64,000 nucleotides of DNA from Breviolum minutum Mf 1.05b.01. Its lineage: Eukaryota; Sar; Dinophyceae; Suessiales; Symbiodiniaceae. The DNA lies in NCBI GenBank assembly GCA_000507305.1, contig DF239348.1, positions 124,709 to 188,708 of the forward strand, given 5' to 3'. The notes under the pieces were generated by a model. The model did not search any database and had not been told where the DNA came from. It saw only the letters and a list, made by a program, of their open reading frames with translations. Shown here one piece after another: positions 53,600 to 64,000 of the stretch. Each line of letters starts with the position of its first letter. Position 1 is the stretch's first letter. The position numbers were made by a program, and so were the translations under genes.

Positions 53600-56200
53600 T
53601 GATTATATATACACAGTAGCACCTCTATCTACCTGTGCTCAAACTCCACCAGCCTCCGTAAATTCAGCTTGCCACTCCGCCGGGAACTGCCTCATCGTCA
53701 CTTTGGATGGTCGTCACTTCTCCTGGACCGTCAGCCTCAGCCTTCACCTCCAGCGAGCTACCGTCATCTTGTGTGAGAAATAGGAGTCTATTGGGAGGGT
53801 ATGAACTTGCCAACCAATGAAAGGATAATACAATAATCATATGGGTATTTTTAATTACCATTCATAATGGATCGTTTTACATTACCATGATGGTTCGTTT
53901 TTTAATACCATTATTTAATTATACCCTTCCTTCCTCCCGTGATCATGGAAGTAGAAAATGGGTCCCTGCAATATTAGTTCCTTTCATTTAGGGTAGTTGT
54001 CCACTTCCATGATTGTGGGAGAAAAAGCAATATTGGTTTTCTATTACCATGATGGTGAGTCTCACCAGGTGTTGCTGATTGGGGAAACCAACACAAGGAA
54101 ACCGGAGAGCATACCACAACAAGTGACACGCTTCTTGGGAGGTTCTGCAGCTGCAACAGACTCCTGGATGAAAGCTGGGGAGATGTCATCCAAATGTTGT
54201 TGGGATTTGCACGTATTCAAGAGCATGGAAGAAAGACATATGTGCTTATATATGTACTGCTATGTATGTAACTTATATCAATCTGACTCCGTTCTGTGTG
54301 TGTGTATCAAAAAATATGTCCCATTGTCGTATCATATGGTACATATAAATATTCCATGACCTACTCTCATATTCCAGTATTTCAATGTTTCTTTAAAAAA
54401 AATTGAAAAAATATATAATGATATATATAAATGTACATATGTACAGTAGTTCAGGTTCAATCAGCATTTCCAAGAACTTCTCCAAATAGTAAACAATGGC
54501 CCCGAGAAAATCAACATCATATACCCCCACCAAGATCGAAAGACCAAGTCTTTAAAATATAATCCCATCTCCTACGGGGAAATGGCCAACCTCTCAATAC
54601 AGGTAGAAACCCCACAGGAGTTGATGAATGAAATCATGGTCCACCCCCGGTGCAGCTATTTGGTGTTCTTCTTTTGTGTGTGTGTAGGTTTCAATGACAT
54701 AAATCAACAAATTGTTTTCTTTAAGCAAGGTGCTCTATGGAATGAGCCAAAATAAAAACCCTAGCTAAATCTTGAAAACTCATTGGAATTCATGTACAGT
54801 AATCCAACTCCTGTACAAGGCCCAGGCCCAAGGCAAATCCTCCATGAACATATACAATCCATTGACCCAAAAAAATATGTTTGCGACAACGGGTCACAGT
54901 CCTTTGATCCTCCTTTGGGCTAATATATAGCTGCTAGAAGATGTTATAGCCTCGGATAAACCTAGTGCACCCAACACTTTTGGTGGGCAATTTAGCCTAA
55001 ATCTAAAACATAGGGGGTCTCATCATACAGCATAATACAGAATCATCCAATAAAAATACAATTTATAGACACCATTTGGATGGCACAATTCCTACATGCC
55101 CAATCCGTAAAGGCATAAACGCAGCGATCGCCAACTGATGGTAAAGCACCCTAGCATAGAAGATGAGAACCACGTATACTATTGGAAAGGACAAAGGACT
55201 TCAAGTGCCTTTTTCCGGACCGCCATTTTCAGTATTCATGTTCAGCCGAGTGAGAACGTCTTTTCAATTATGTAAACAACCTGGAAACGAACACATATCT
55301 GACTAGACTAGATTACACTAGATTATGTATTGTTTCCATCTGGGCTGAGGGGTGTAACCCCTGAAAGTCCAAAACGATAAGAATCAAGATATGTTCAACA
55401 AGTCCCTGAAGTCGTTAGACAACATGCACCTGCTGTCTTTGAGTGAAAATACATCCACCTCTAACCCCCTGACGAAATACCCTCAAAACAATGGGTTTCT
55501 AAAACGAAATCAGCAATTTCCATGAATTTCTCGGCCATTTGGACGGTGTCCATGATTTTGGTCCTGCCGTGCTCGAGGGTCTATTGGCCGATCCTTTCCC
55601 TGGCAATTTCGGTGTCTTCTTGTTTGAAAGTCACGTATTTATGTGTATAATTTGGATATACTTCCTAAGAAATGACAAATGAAAACACATCATACATATA
55701 CATATGAAGATATTGTATATATATATATGTACATATATATATATATTTACATATCTATAATTATATATATTGTATATGCATATACATGTACACACTGTGG
55801 AGATGTACATTTACAGTTACATACATTCATTGAAACATGCACACATGCCTGCATACACATACCTACCCACAAACCTACATACCTACCTACCTACCTACCT
55901 ACCTACTAATTACATGACATAACATAAAATACTATAACATACACACATACATCAACGTGTGTCTGAACCACTGCTCGCAGGATTGTTTGCATCCTGTACC
56001 CTCTCATAAACACAAATTTCGTTGTGGTGAAACATGATTTTTTCAGGTCAAAATGGGTGGTTCCCTGATTGCTCCCAGTGCCACCCGTGGGTTTTTTACA
56101 CACTGTTTGATTCTTGTTGCTTTTGCAGTCAGAAACAACTAGTGGATATGCAGGTAACCAAGAAACAACCCACTTTCAAACCCATAGGATCCATGTGACT
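53600..56200. other. gene-poor stretch
   Basis: No exon with two good splice sites was found. It holds a family F element at about 53922-54032 (GATCATGGAAGTAGAAAATGGG paired with CCACTTCCATGATTGTGGGA), TATA tracts near 54.4 and 55.7 kb, and a short (CTAC)n run at about 55868-55907. Confidence 0.45.
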
Positions 56201-56271
56201 GGTAGATTTACCTACATTTACCGTAAAGATCAACCAGTCATGTAGGTAAGTATACCATACCAAAAAAAAAC

Positions 56272-56372
56272 ATCATCATTTTCCCGCCTCAATAGGTGCT
56301 CGGGGATCAGAAGGCCTGGTGACCAGCCGACATGGAGGGGAAGATAGCCATGCTCGTTTATGTGAGGGTAAC
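56272..56372 (-). CDS. exon after an introner A intron
   Basis: Begins right after CCAACTAG and reads YPHINEHGYLPLHVGWSPG then LLIPEHLLRREND. The end is given at GATGAT/GTTTTT but other donors follow within 30 bp. It completes a Ser codon with the exon above. Confidence 0.7.
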
Positions 56373-56466
56373 TAGTTGGTGGTTGAACCAACCCCTTGAA
56401 AAATAACAAAAAGTGGAATCTTCCCCAATTTTCGGGGTGAAAATAGAAAATACGTGAAACCACCAC
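56373..56466 (-). mobile_element. intron made by introner family A
   Basis: 94-bp intron, CCTAG/GTGGTGGTTTCACG to AACCACCAACTAG/TT. GT is the first two bases of the element; the AG is the end of a CTAG that also stands just before the GT, i.e. a duplicated target. Exons join in phase. Confidence 0.85.
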
Positions 56467-56540
56467 CTAGGTAAATATGGTTTGGTAGTGATCTTTGGTG
56501 ACAGAAACAAAAAGTTGAAAAGGGCTACATAAGGATAATT
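56467..56540 (-). CDS. exon lying exactly between two introners
   Basis: 74 bp, NYPYVALFNFLFLSPKITT then KPYLP plus two bases. Its acceptor (GGATTTCTTTCAACAG) is the end of a family B element and its donor (CCTAG/GTGG) the start of a family A element. Phase agrees on both sides. Hydrophobic first half. Confidence 0.8.
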
Positions 56541-56636
56541 CTGTTGAAAGAAATCCTGCACCACCTGGGATGTAAGAAACCCTGTAAATAATGGGATAAA
56601 CTACCCATCAACTTGTGCAGGATTTCTTCCATCAAC
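56541..56636 (-). mobile_element. intron made by introner family B
   Basis: 96-bp intron, ATTACT/GTTGATGGAAGAAATCC to GGATTTCTTTCAACAG/AAT. Donor and acceptor lie in the two inverted arms. Exons join in phase 0. Confidence 0.85.
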
Positions 56637-56669
56637 AGTAATGATGACTAAGGCGGTGCACAACTCCAC
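56637..56669 (-). CDS. 33-bp microexon
   Basis: Textbook acceptor GGATACATTTTTTCAG, then VELCTALVIIT ending at the family B element. Phase 0 on both sides. Confidence 0.8.
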
Positions 56670-56765
56670 CTGAAAAAATGTATCCAACATGGTGGATACA
56701 TGTCCTGCCAGGCGGTGGGGACATATCACAAAAGAAATTGAAACATCTCTGTCAGGTTGGTTTTA

Positions 56766-56880
56766 CCCCTCCTCCAATAATCATGGAAGTGAAAAATGGC
56801 TCCTTCCAATATTAGTTTCCTTTATGTTTTCCTTTTGTCTAAGGTGATTTTCCACTTCCATGATTATGGAAGAAAGGGTA
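56766..56880. mobile_element. family F TIR element
   Basis: CCAATAATCATGGAAGTGAAAAATGG paired with TTTTCCACTTCCATGATTATGG, with TTAGTTTCCTTT in the middle. Other copies at 18359-18478 and 53922-54032. Its ends do not give GT and AG, so it does not look like an introner. Confidence 0.8.
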
Positions 56881-57556
56881 TATTCCCCCTAAAAGGGATG
56901 ACAATTCATGTTCAACGCACCACATAGCGTATAGATTCGCCTACAATGCCACTATCACATCAAATGGAAAGTGGGCTGTTCTAGATGTTCATCACATGAA
57001 ACCTCATCTTTTTGAGGTGTCCAAACATAAACAAAAACCATACAAAAACCCCATTTAGAGACGTGATGGATGGGAGGATGGGTCCACCACTCTACCGCTC
57101 CAGTGGTGAGGTCTCAACTCTCATCCAAGATCTTGAGGTGAAAGCCAACTATCAACCGACATCGACCTTCACGGAAAAAACCTAAAAACCAACATGGTAT
57201 GGAACTCCTCTTCCAACATCCTTGCAATAATTGGTGTTTTTCATTGGTTTGCCTTTAAAAGAGTGTATTGAAACTATTGAAACCAATCAACTAAAGATGC
57301 CATGTACACTGGCCGCTTGATTTCGGACAAACGAGATCCCAAAGATCTTCCGTCCACGTTGAACATGTGGAGTACAGTAATGATAAAACTGGGGAGAATG
57401 ATTATAAGAACTCCATGATTTGTATCAATCCATCGATATTCCAAATTCCAAAGAAATACTCTGCAAGTACTTCTCAAGAAGATCTTGAAGTCTTTCTAGG
57501 ACTATCTGGGGATACCCCACTGCAAAACTCGAACATTTGAAGTGTCCTCTGTCACA

Positions 57557-57874
57557 TCACATCACCCAGATCTGTTGGTTCCAAGGGTCCCCAAAAAAAT
57601 CGACCACTGTTTTCACGCACTTTAAAAGGTCCATCTTACAACCTTTGGGAGGATGTATGGAGGATGTATATCTGTTGATTTCTGGGGGCGTTTGTTTAAT
57701 CCGAATCCAGGAAAAACGCCCTGTTTGACCCAACAAATTTGGTGAATTCATTCCGAATTCCCCCAGAACAGGCCCCGGGAAGTCGTGGTCCAAAACATCC
57801 GAGCGCTTTTTTTGGCTTCCGAACTTGAGCTCCATTCGAGGATCCTCAGGGCATCGGGGTGGCGAACAAATCTA
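57557..57874 (-). CDS. exon block after an introner A intron, frame uncertain
   Basis: The first part, in phase with the exon above, reads RFVRHPDALRILEWSSSSE. Further down other frames take over (DHDFPGPVLGEFGMNSP; PEINRYTSSIHPPKGCK). All three frames stay open for long stretches, so indels and exact limits cannot be settled by eye. Confidence 0.55.
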
Positions 57875-57997
57875 CTAGTTACTAGTTGGTGGTTTCATCG
57901 TTGAACCATCCCATCTGAAAAATATGCTCGTCAAATGGGGAATCATTTCCCCAGGTAGGGGATGATCCAATTAAAAAATGGTTGAGTTGCCACCTAC
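57875..57997 (-). mobile_element. intron made by introner family A
   Basis: 123-bp intron from ATCTAG/GTAGGTGGCAACTC to CCACCAACTAGTAACTAG. Diverged arms and an extra CTAG at the 3' end. Using the second CTAG keeps the exons in phase. Confidence 0.75.
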
Positions 57998-58254
57998 CTA
58001 GATCTAGTTTTGGGTGGCCCTCCCCGGAAACCGACTTTTGGGACCCCGTTCCGCAGGACGACTCTGTGCTGCCCTTTCTGCACGAAGACGAGGGTCCTGG
58101 TGTTTGTTAAGAAATTGGGAAGCTCCTGTTGTGGGTTTTTTTGCCTAGCCGCAAAGAGGCTTCGTAGATCTCCACTATTTGAAAACATCAAAGTGTACAA
58201 AATCAAATCTTCAATGAGTCTGGGTGCTGGGGTGCTACAAACACGATCACCAAA
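57998..58254 (-). CDS. 257-bp exon, unknown protein
   Basis: Strong acceptor GTTTTATCTATTTCAG and donor ATCTAG/GTAGG. 85 codons with no stop: FGDRVCSTPAPRLIEDLIL, DLRSLFAARQKNPQQELP, TRTLVFVQKGQHRVVLRN. The longest clean single-frame exon outside copia. No family recognised. Confidence 0.85.
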
Positions 58255-59265
58255 CTGAAATAGATAAAACAGGGTCGACACATTTTGAGATGCAGCCTAG
58301 CACTCAGCATCCTGTAGCGTGATTCAGAATGGGCACAAAAACATGAGATTGTCAATGGTATGTTTCGCATTGGTTTACCTACTACAGTAGATACAAATAT
58401 CTTCTTGGTCATGTTGATGTTTGAAATCTTGAATTTGCTTGGCCAGGATGGCTGGCCAAAAGTTCTTCAAATGTTTACTAAATCTGATTTCATACCATGA
58501 CATGATAGTGACCGTAGTCCAATCAACACCAATCCCCAAGAATCATCCACGCTCCGCAAAGGTGGAGGTTGTCGTAAAAGGGCAGTCACAAAATAAATTA
58601 AGTTCCACCAGTCAGACCGACTAAAAAGGCCTTTGTGCTATCTGCCTTTGGAAGTGGTGGGTGCCACCCGATGATGCCCGAAACTTCCCAACAAATCACC
58701 GTCGTTTTAAACGTGCCTTGTCCGCCATGATCTCACGGTGCCTGGCAGGACGGGTGGGGTTTTTTCCGCGGTTTTTTTGGAGGATCCCTTCAAACAAAAT
58801 CTGATTCATGTGATGTGTTCCATTACACTCAACCAATGGTGCATTTACCTAAACATCTGCAGTAATTTCATTATACATTTAATCATTCCCTGTTCCATTA
58901 CCCAAATGACCCAAATGTAAAATACAGATAATACAGTACACTCTGCATGCTTTTCCTGGATATTTGAAAACCATCCCACAGAATACAACTATATATTTAA
59001 AATCATATCCTCTTGTTCCTTTTTGGGGATGAACACAAATCCATCGCGTCTTTAACATGGACACTTGGATGCCCATGCCTCCGTTTGAAAATTGCTTGGT
59101 AAGAGGGGTCATGAGCCATTTATATACCCTCCCTGAAACTAACAGCTCGCACCTGAAACACTGGGGTTGGTTCAGATGAGTTTCCTTTTGGGTTTCGGCC
59201 TCCTGCCAGGTGCGAACTGTTAGTTTTGGGGAGTATTTGCACCTGAGCAAGGTGAAAGGTCTCAC

Positions 59266-59303
59266 CCTTGCAGGCCACCCATGCCCGAAAAACCGTGAAA
59301 CAA
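59266..59303 (-). CDS. 38-bp exon
   Basis: Acceptor CCCTATTCAATAG and donor GCAAGG/GTGAGA enclose VSRFFGHGWPAR plus two bases completing Val with the exon above. Further coding-like sequence (YKWLMTPLTKQFSNGGMG) follows near 58.99-59.12 kb after a family C element. Confidence 0.65.
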
Positions 59304-59338
59304 CTATTGAATAGGGCATGTGGTGCGAAAAAGTTGAC

Positions 59339-59394
59339 CTGGGATGGCGGGGAAACCATGTTGAGAATGAACAATTCTGACATTCTTCATATCC
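59339..59394 (-). CDS. 56-bp exon after an introner E intron
   Basis: Starts after GATCCCTAG and reads DMKNVRIVHSQHGFPAIP, ending CCCAG/GTCAAC. The leading G completes a Trp codon with the exon above. Confidence 0.7.
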
Positions 59395-59509
59395 CTAGGG
59401 ATCCAATCACCTTGTCAAAGGATGATTGGGATGTCCAATCACCTCCTCAGCAAAGTATTTAGGTTCCATTGCCATTCTCAGAAGGTGATTGGATCCTTAG
59501 GGTATCAAC
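59395..59509 (-). mobile_element. intron made by introner family E
   Basis: 115-bp intron, AACTG/GTTGATACCCTAAGG to GGATCCCTAG/GG. The arms CCTAAGGATCCAATCACCTT and AAGGTGATTGGATCCCTAG are near-perfect inverses. Flanking exons join in phase. Confidence 0.8.
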
Positions 59510-59640
59510 CAGTTGGCCAACTTTCCTCCATCAACAATATCATTCGGTAGCTTCTCCTCACTTCTTTCATTCGTGACTCCTATGGATGAGTCCGAGGAAG
59601 GTCTCCAAATCGTTTTTCCTTCAAAATGGTCTCCGGATTT
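59510..59640 (-). CDS. exon (5' end uncertain)
   Basis: Open frame PSSDSSIGVTNERSEEKLP then NDIVDGGKLAN, ending GCCAACTG at a family E element. The acceptor was not fixed; the frame stays open to about 59640. Confidence 0.65.
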
Positions 59641-59887
59641 TTCGTAGTAGGAACATATTTTAACTTAACTCCCGTCTATTTAACGAAAAAAAACAGTTCC
59701 AGCATTTCACCTATAGCTACATTCCCAACCTTTATGTTTATCCTTTAATTTATTTCAAACTGACTGAAAAATGGGTGATTCCTCTGGATCTCCCATCCCC
59801 GAGGATCCGAGCCTTCTTTCCAATTCCTGGCGAGCTGAGAGGTGGTGGACTCATGTTGGGGTGCTTGCTGGTTGGGTTAATCTTACT

Positions 59888-60015
59888 TGTTGATGGCAAC
59901 CAGAAAACCGGCGGTTGGTTTCACCAGTTGATATGGTAAATATATCCCATTATTTATAGGGTTTCAGCACCATCCCAGGTGGTGATCGCCGGATTTCGAA
60001 AAACCATCAACAGTA
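59888..60015. mobile_element. introner family B copy
   Basis: GTTGATGGCAACCAGAAAACC to GATTTCGAAAAACCATCAACAG with the CCCATTATTTATAGGGTTT core. Flanking exons not established. Confidence 0.75.
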
Positions 60016-60929
60016 TCAACAACCTCAATCCACAAAAACATCGTCGTGAATCAACTTGTGTCTGGTTCGTTCAGTGAAGAGCTTCTAAAAGAACCACAAC
60101 CCACAACTTTCAATGATCAATTAGTGGTTGAGCCTGGCTTCGAGGTTAAGCCTAGGGAAAAAAAGGGGATTATGAACTATGAACCTAGGGGATTCTGCCT
60201 TCAGAATACGAAAAAAAAACACCCAAACCCCTAGCCATCGGGAGGGCCAGGCTCGGAAACCCCAAGTCGCCAACACATGTGGTTGATGCCACGTTAATGA
60301 CCATCTCGAGTCATTAACACTTTCACTTAGACCATATAACACATAAGAACTGGCAGAAAATAACGGGAGTCTAGCTATCTCATCTTAAACACAACCGGAC
60401 TTTAATCATGGTATATATTTATACTACAATGTACATCCCTATATTCCAATTTCCTGCAAGCTCTTTTCAGGTTTCAGGTACTTTGTGGTATTTGGAAGCC
60501 ACAGGAATTGAAACTGAATCTGATCTTTTAAGCTGGCTACAAGGTCAATCCTGATTTTCACATTGTAATTGTTTAGAAAGTTGATTTTATCCAAGTCAGG
60601 TTCGGAGTGGCTTACTGCTCCTCATGTTTTGTTTGAATCTCTTGGAAGGGCAGACGGCAGACCACTTTGTCAGCATGGTCCGTTTGTCAGAAGACAATAG
60701 AAAAAAAAACATCAACAATCCAGAAGCGACGAATTAACATGTTTCTATTTCTAGGTTACTGTGAATTTTGGGAGTTGTTTAAATATAGCTTATACAGTTT
60801 CACTTTATGGTGATAATGATCCCATTCTCCAGTCACCGCCAGAATTGTCACGTTTTTCAACAGGAAATCCTTGTTTCAGTAAACCTGCACTTGCGACTGT
60901 TTCTGGAATGGGGGCATCATCCTAACGCA

Positions 60930-61035
60930 TACCCGCCCTAAAACTGACATAGCACCTGCAAATGGATGTTTGGAAAATGATTTCCTTTTGGGATGGCCTT
61001 TTTTCTGGGGTTATGTTAGTTTCAGGGGTTATGTT
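60930..61035. mobile_element. family C TIR element
   Basis: CCCTAAAACTGACATAGCACC to GGGGTTATGTTAGTTTCAGGGG, with ATGATTTCCTTTTGGGATGG inside. Intron use not shown. Confidence 0.65.
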
Positions 61036-61261
61036 AGTTATGCTATAAGAATCTCTACTAACCGACCAGGACAATGGAATCAATACACTTGGACTGGACG
61101 GAACACTGTTTGCTGGTGGATCCAAGTTGTACAGAGATCCGTACAAATGTGAGATGGACATCTAGAATCCCACATGAAAATTCGTTTGAATGGACACCTG
61201 TCCCAAAAAACTCAAGTATTTGACACTTGTCCAAAGCCCATCATAGGGCCCTTTCCGGTTT

Positions 61262-61333
61262 TTTCCAATGGTCGGCCTGTTTGAACTGCGCCAGCAAGTT
61301 AGTAGCCTCTTGGCGATTCTTCCGTTGCATGGC
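61262..61333 (-). CDS. helical exon
   Basis: Acceptor TTCATCGCATAGCCCAG, then AMQRKNRQEATNLLAQFKQ and ADHWKKP. Basic and helical. The donor is not certain (a GA site after AAACCG is possible). Confidence 0.65.
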
Positions 61334-61808
61334 CTGGGCTATGCGATGAAAAATGTGATATCAGTGATATCAGGAAATTTCCAAAGGAAACTATACGTGA
61401 TGCCTCCTTTCTGTGGAGATGTATGTGTTTGTGGCAAAGATTTCATATACATAATCTATTTATTGGTCTATCGATGTCTATCGTATAATCTTAGATGTCT
61501 TGTCCCCAAAAAAAACTCTTAGTGCGTAGATTCGTAGAATGCTTCTCTCTAAGAAACCTCTGCCTTTCTGATTTCAGAGGTTTGATGGGTCACGAAGGCA
61601 CCGTGTCCACCTCATTTCCTTTGAGGTCTTAGGAAAGATGGGCAAAACTTCGGAGGGATTCCCCACCACTGGAGATTTACACATGTTTAACCAGCAAACT
61701 ATTCCTTCAAACCTGACAGCTCATGGCAGTAGCTTTGATATTACAATGATCATGCTGGTAGAGGTACAATTGATGGACAACGTCTATATCTCAATTCCTC
61801 GTATTTAC

Positions 61809-61878
61809 CTTGTGCAAAAGTCGTGTCTTGTGCACCAACGGTTTTCAAACATAAGTTTTCGGAGTCCCATCATTAGCC
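61809..61878 (-). CDS. 70-bp exon
   Basis: AATAG acceptor and ACAAG/GTAAAT donor; LMMGLRKLMFENRWCTRHD then FCT. Cys/His and basic residues. Length fits phase 1 in and 2 out. Confidence 0.6.
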
Positions 61879-62037
61879 CTATTCCCCTTTGATACATGGC
61901 AATGGGTGGATTGTCTAAAAGCGCCACATGTCAACACGGACACAAACCCAATGTCGACATACACTTGTAGATGTCACATATACACACAAAATGCACATAT
62001 AAATCTCACAACTTGCGCTTGAATGCCACTTCCTTAC

Positions 62038-62089
62038 CGATTCGTATCAATTGAGCTCCCCTGGCGATGGCTTTTTTCACCTCTGGAAC
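62038..62089 (-). CDS. 52-bp exon
   Basis: Acceptor AAAATTGTCTTCTAG and donor AATCG/GTAAGG, both close to consensus, enclose VPEVKKAIARGAQLIRI. Phase 0 in, phase 1 out. Confidence 0.75.
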
Positions 62090-62802
62090 CTAGAAGACAA
62101 TTTTCAGCCGCAGGAGAAGGGAGGGAGGTAATGAAGGAGGGTACCGTAATATGTCAATGTGGGTTGCATCGATTTCAATATTTATATATATATACACACA
62201 GTATACCCATACATCATACAGGCACATAAGGTGTATTTACACACATATGATTAGAAATAGAAACCCACATGTGCCTTTATACAAAGTATATAGCCCTATT
62301 TATACACACACATCTGTTTTTTGTATATTCTTGCATACATGAATCTATATCTATACAACAGTACATATGTAGATAAAGCAGGCAGTACGTTCCGAACAAA
62401 GAATCCAAACTCTACTCGATTTGCGAATTTTAACTCGTTCGGAAACATTGACCGGAAATATATCTTAAAACCAATCTTGACCAGGTTAATTTTGTAAGTT
62501 TGAAGTACACTTATCTGACTCTGAATAGCACTGCGATTGTGATTATCTGAGTGACTTGGGAAAAAAAACAGATTCTGACCCGTGCTCAACCCTCGTAGTG
62601 GCTCATAGTTTCCTCGTCTCGTTGTTGAAAGAAGTCATCCCAAAACAGCATCAAATTATTCACCGCCGCTAGACACACACCTCCCAGGCACACATAGATA
62701 TATATGTAATTATAAACAGTATATGCCAATTAACATGTAACGTTTGATCAAAATATACATATATACGTGAGGATTGTGAAGGATTGTGATGTGCGCCAGC
62801 AC

Positions 62803-62865
62803 CCGGCCGCCAAATGCACGTGAGAGGTGACCACAGTGCGAAAAGACGTCGAAAACTCTTAACAT
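62803..62865 (-). CDS. 63-bp exon
   Basis: Acceptor TTTTGAGTCTCAG and donor GGCCGG/GTGCTG enclose MLRVFDVFSHCGHLSRAFG plus GR. Phase 0 on both sides. More GC-rich than its surroundings. Confidence 0.7.
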
Positions 62866-63379
62866 CTGAGACTCAAAAGAAGTTTCTATCGCGCATCATG
62901 CACTCGTCATGCACTGAATGAAAGCACAAGCGAAAACTTCTTGGAGGCACAAGTAACCCCGCAGATTCGCTTGGGATTTTTAGTCAAGAAAAAGTGTTCC
63001 CAGTGAACATCATGAACCTTATTCGAGACCAGTTGATTCTTACCAATATCCCTTTGGCTCCAGTATTGTCTTATATTCATGGCACGTAGCAGACCTTGAT
63101 GACTCTCCCACGCTACGTACCCAGCAGCGCCCTGCGTATTGTGGTAATCTATATATATATATTATAATAACTATATATATATACATATTCCCCAAATTAC
63201 AATTACAATACAAATATCTCAGTACATATATTGATTTTTGAAAAAATACCGAGAAGCCATGTGTCCTTTTGTAATGGGATTCCAGATTCCGAGTATGTTC
63301 CAACCAAGATAGGTGTCATCAAAGGCTTCCAGGTATGTAAATGTATAAATATATATATATACCGCCGAACGCCGAAATC

Positions 63380-63490
63380 TAACATAGATGCCAAAAAATG
63401 ATGGTTTGGAAAATGTATCTCCGGCTTCAAACATGGCGTCATTTTGGGTATCTATGTTAGCTTTCAGGAAGGTACTTATGTTAGATATGC
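63380..63490. mobile_element. family C-like TIR element
   Basis: CCGAAATCTAACATAGATGCC to GGGTATCTATGTTAGCTTTC with ATGATGGTTTGGAAAATG inside. A decayed member of the family; no flanking exon recognised. Confidence 0.55.
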
Positions 63491-64000
63491 TACCCTCCCT
63501 TGGCGAAACCACCTTCATAATCTCATGCAGTTCATCAGGTTGAGGAGGTTTGCGCCTAAGTCTGCAGGGCAGTTGGATGGACAGGAAGTACCAGGGACTT
63601 TGATTTGAATTAACACCAAGGGTGGATGAAACAAGAGTTGAAAACTTTGAATTATTTCCTAATATGTACTCCTCAAAAGTTGTTTTTAAAGGTTGGCCAT
63701 TAGCTGAATGAGTTTAACATTGACGTTATCATCTTGGTGATTCTGAGTGTAGGCACGCTAATCAACAATCCTTTCTCAAGCTGCTCGAGTGATAGTTCCT
63801 GATATTTCATCGTAGATCTTTATGACACACGAGGATTTGGGGAGAATTCCCATTTCGGAGTCAGAAATACACCACGAAACAATTGAGCCACGAGAAAAAA
63901 CCTCAAATTTTCCATATCTTTCCATTATACGGGTTGTTTAATAGGGATCCAAAAACAACGCTTTATCATAATCCCTTCTATAACTGGGTAGGATTTCATC

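Noticed and set aside
53166..53783. A 205-codon Tyr-Ile-His-Thr repeat frame and its antisense Tyr-Val-Cys-Met frames
   Set aside because: Products of the (ACAT)n array; no splice sites or codon bias of their own.

Overview
The window looks like nuclear DNA of a dinoflagellate, most like a Symbiodiniaceae-type genome. That is inferred from four things: coding sequence chopped into very short exons; almost all exons on one strand; a copia retrotransposon; and many short terminal-inverted-repeat (TIR) elements whose ends coincide with splice sites (introner-like elements, a class known from dinoflagellates). No tRNA, rRNA, CRISPR or bacterial-type operon was seen. All splice models were read by eye from acceptor and donor sites and codon phase; no transcript evidence was available.

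Layout. 0-7.3 kb: AT-rich, repeat relics only. 7.3-10.6 kb: GC-richer block with minus-strand exon-like pieces, bounded by an inverted repeat. 10.6-13.3 kb: repeats. 13.4-31.4 kb and 39.4-41.1 kb: a long minus-strand gene of at least 30 recognisable exons, many of only 27-60 bp, its 3' part rich in coiled-coil sequence. It is interrupted by a young 7.9-kb copia element (31437-39319) that landed inside a short introner intron. 43.2-47.3 kb: more minus-strand exons, possibly the 5' part of the same gene. 47.4-52.4 kb: plus-strand exon blocks, plus one short minus-strand exon at 50.8 kb. 52.7-62.9 kb: minus-strand exons again, including the clearest introner cases (56.2-56.7, 57.9-58.3 and 59.3-59.6 kb).

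The main result is that at least six unrelated short TIR families (called A, B, C, D, E and H here) have copies lying exactly on introns in these genes. Each gives GT at one end and AG at the other, and the exons on either side join in phase. In family A the AG comes from a duplicated CTAG at the insertion site. The copia element sits inside one of these introns, turning an intron of about 94 bp into one of about 8 kb.

No host protein could be named. Many reading frames, in both copia and host exons, are broken by single-base changes, often in short homopolymers, without stop codons inside the frames. This pattern suggests base-call or assembly indels as much as real decay.
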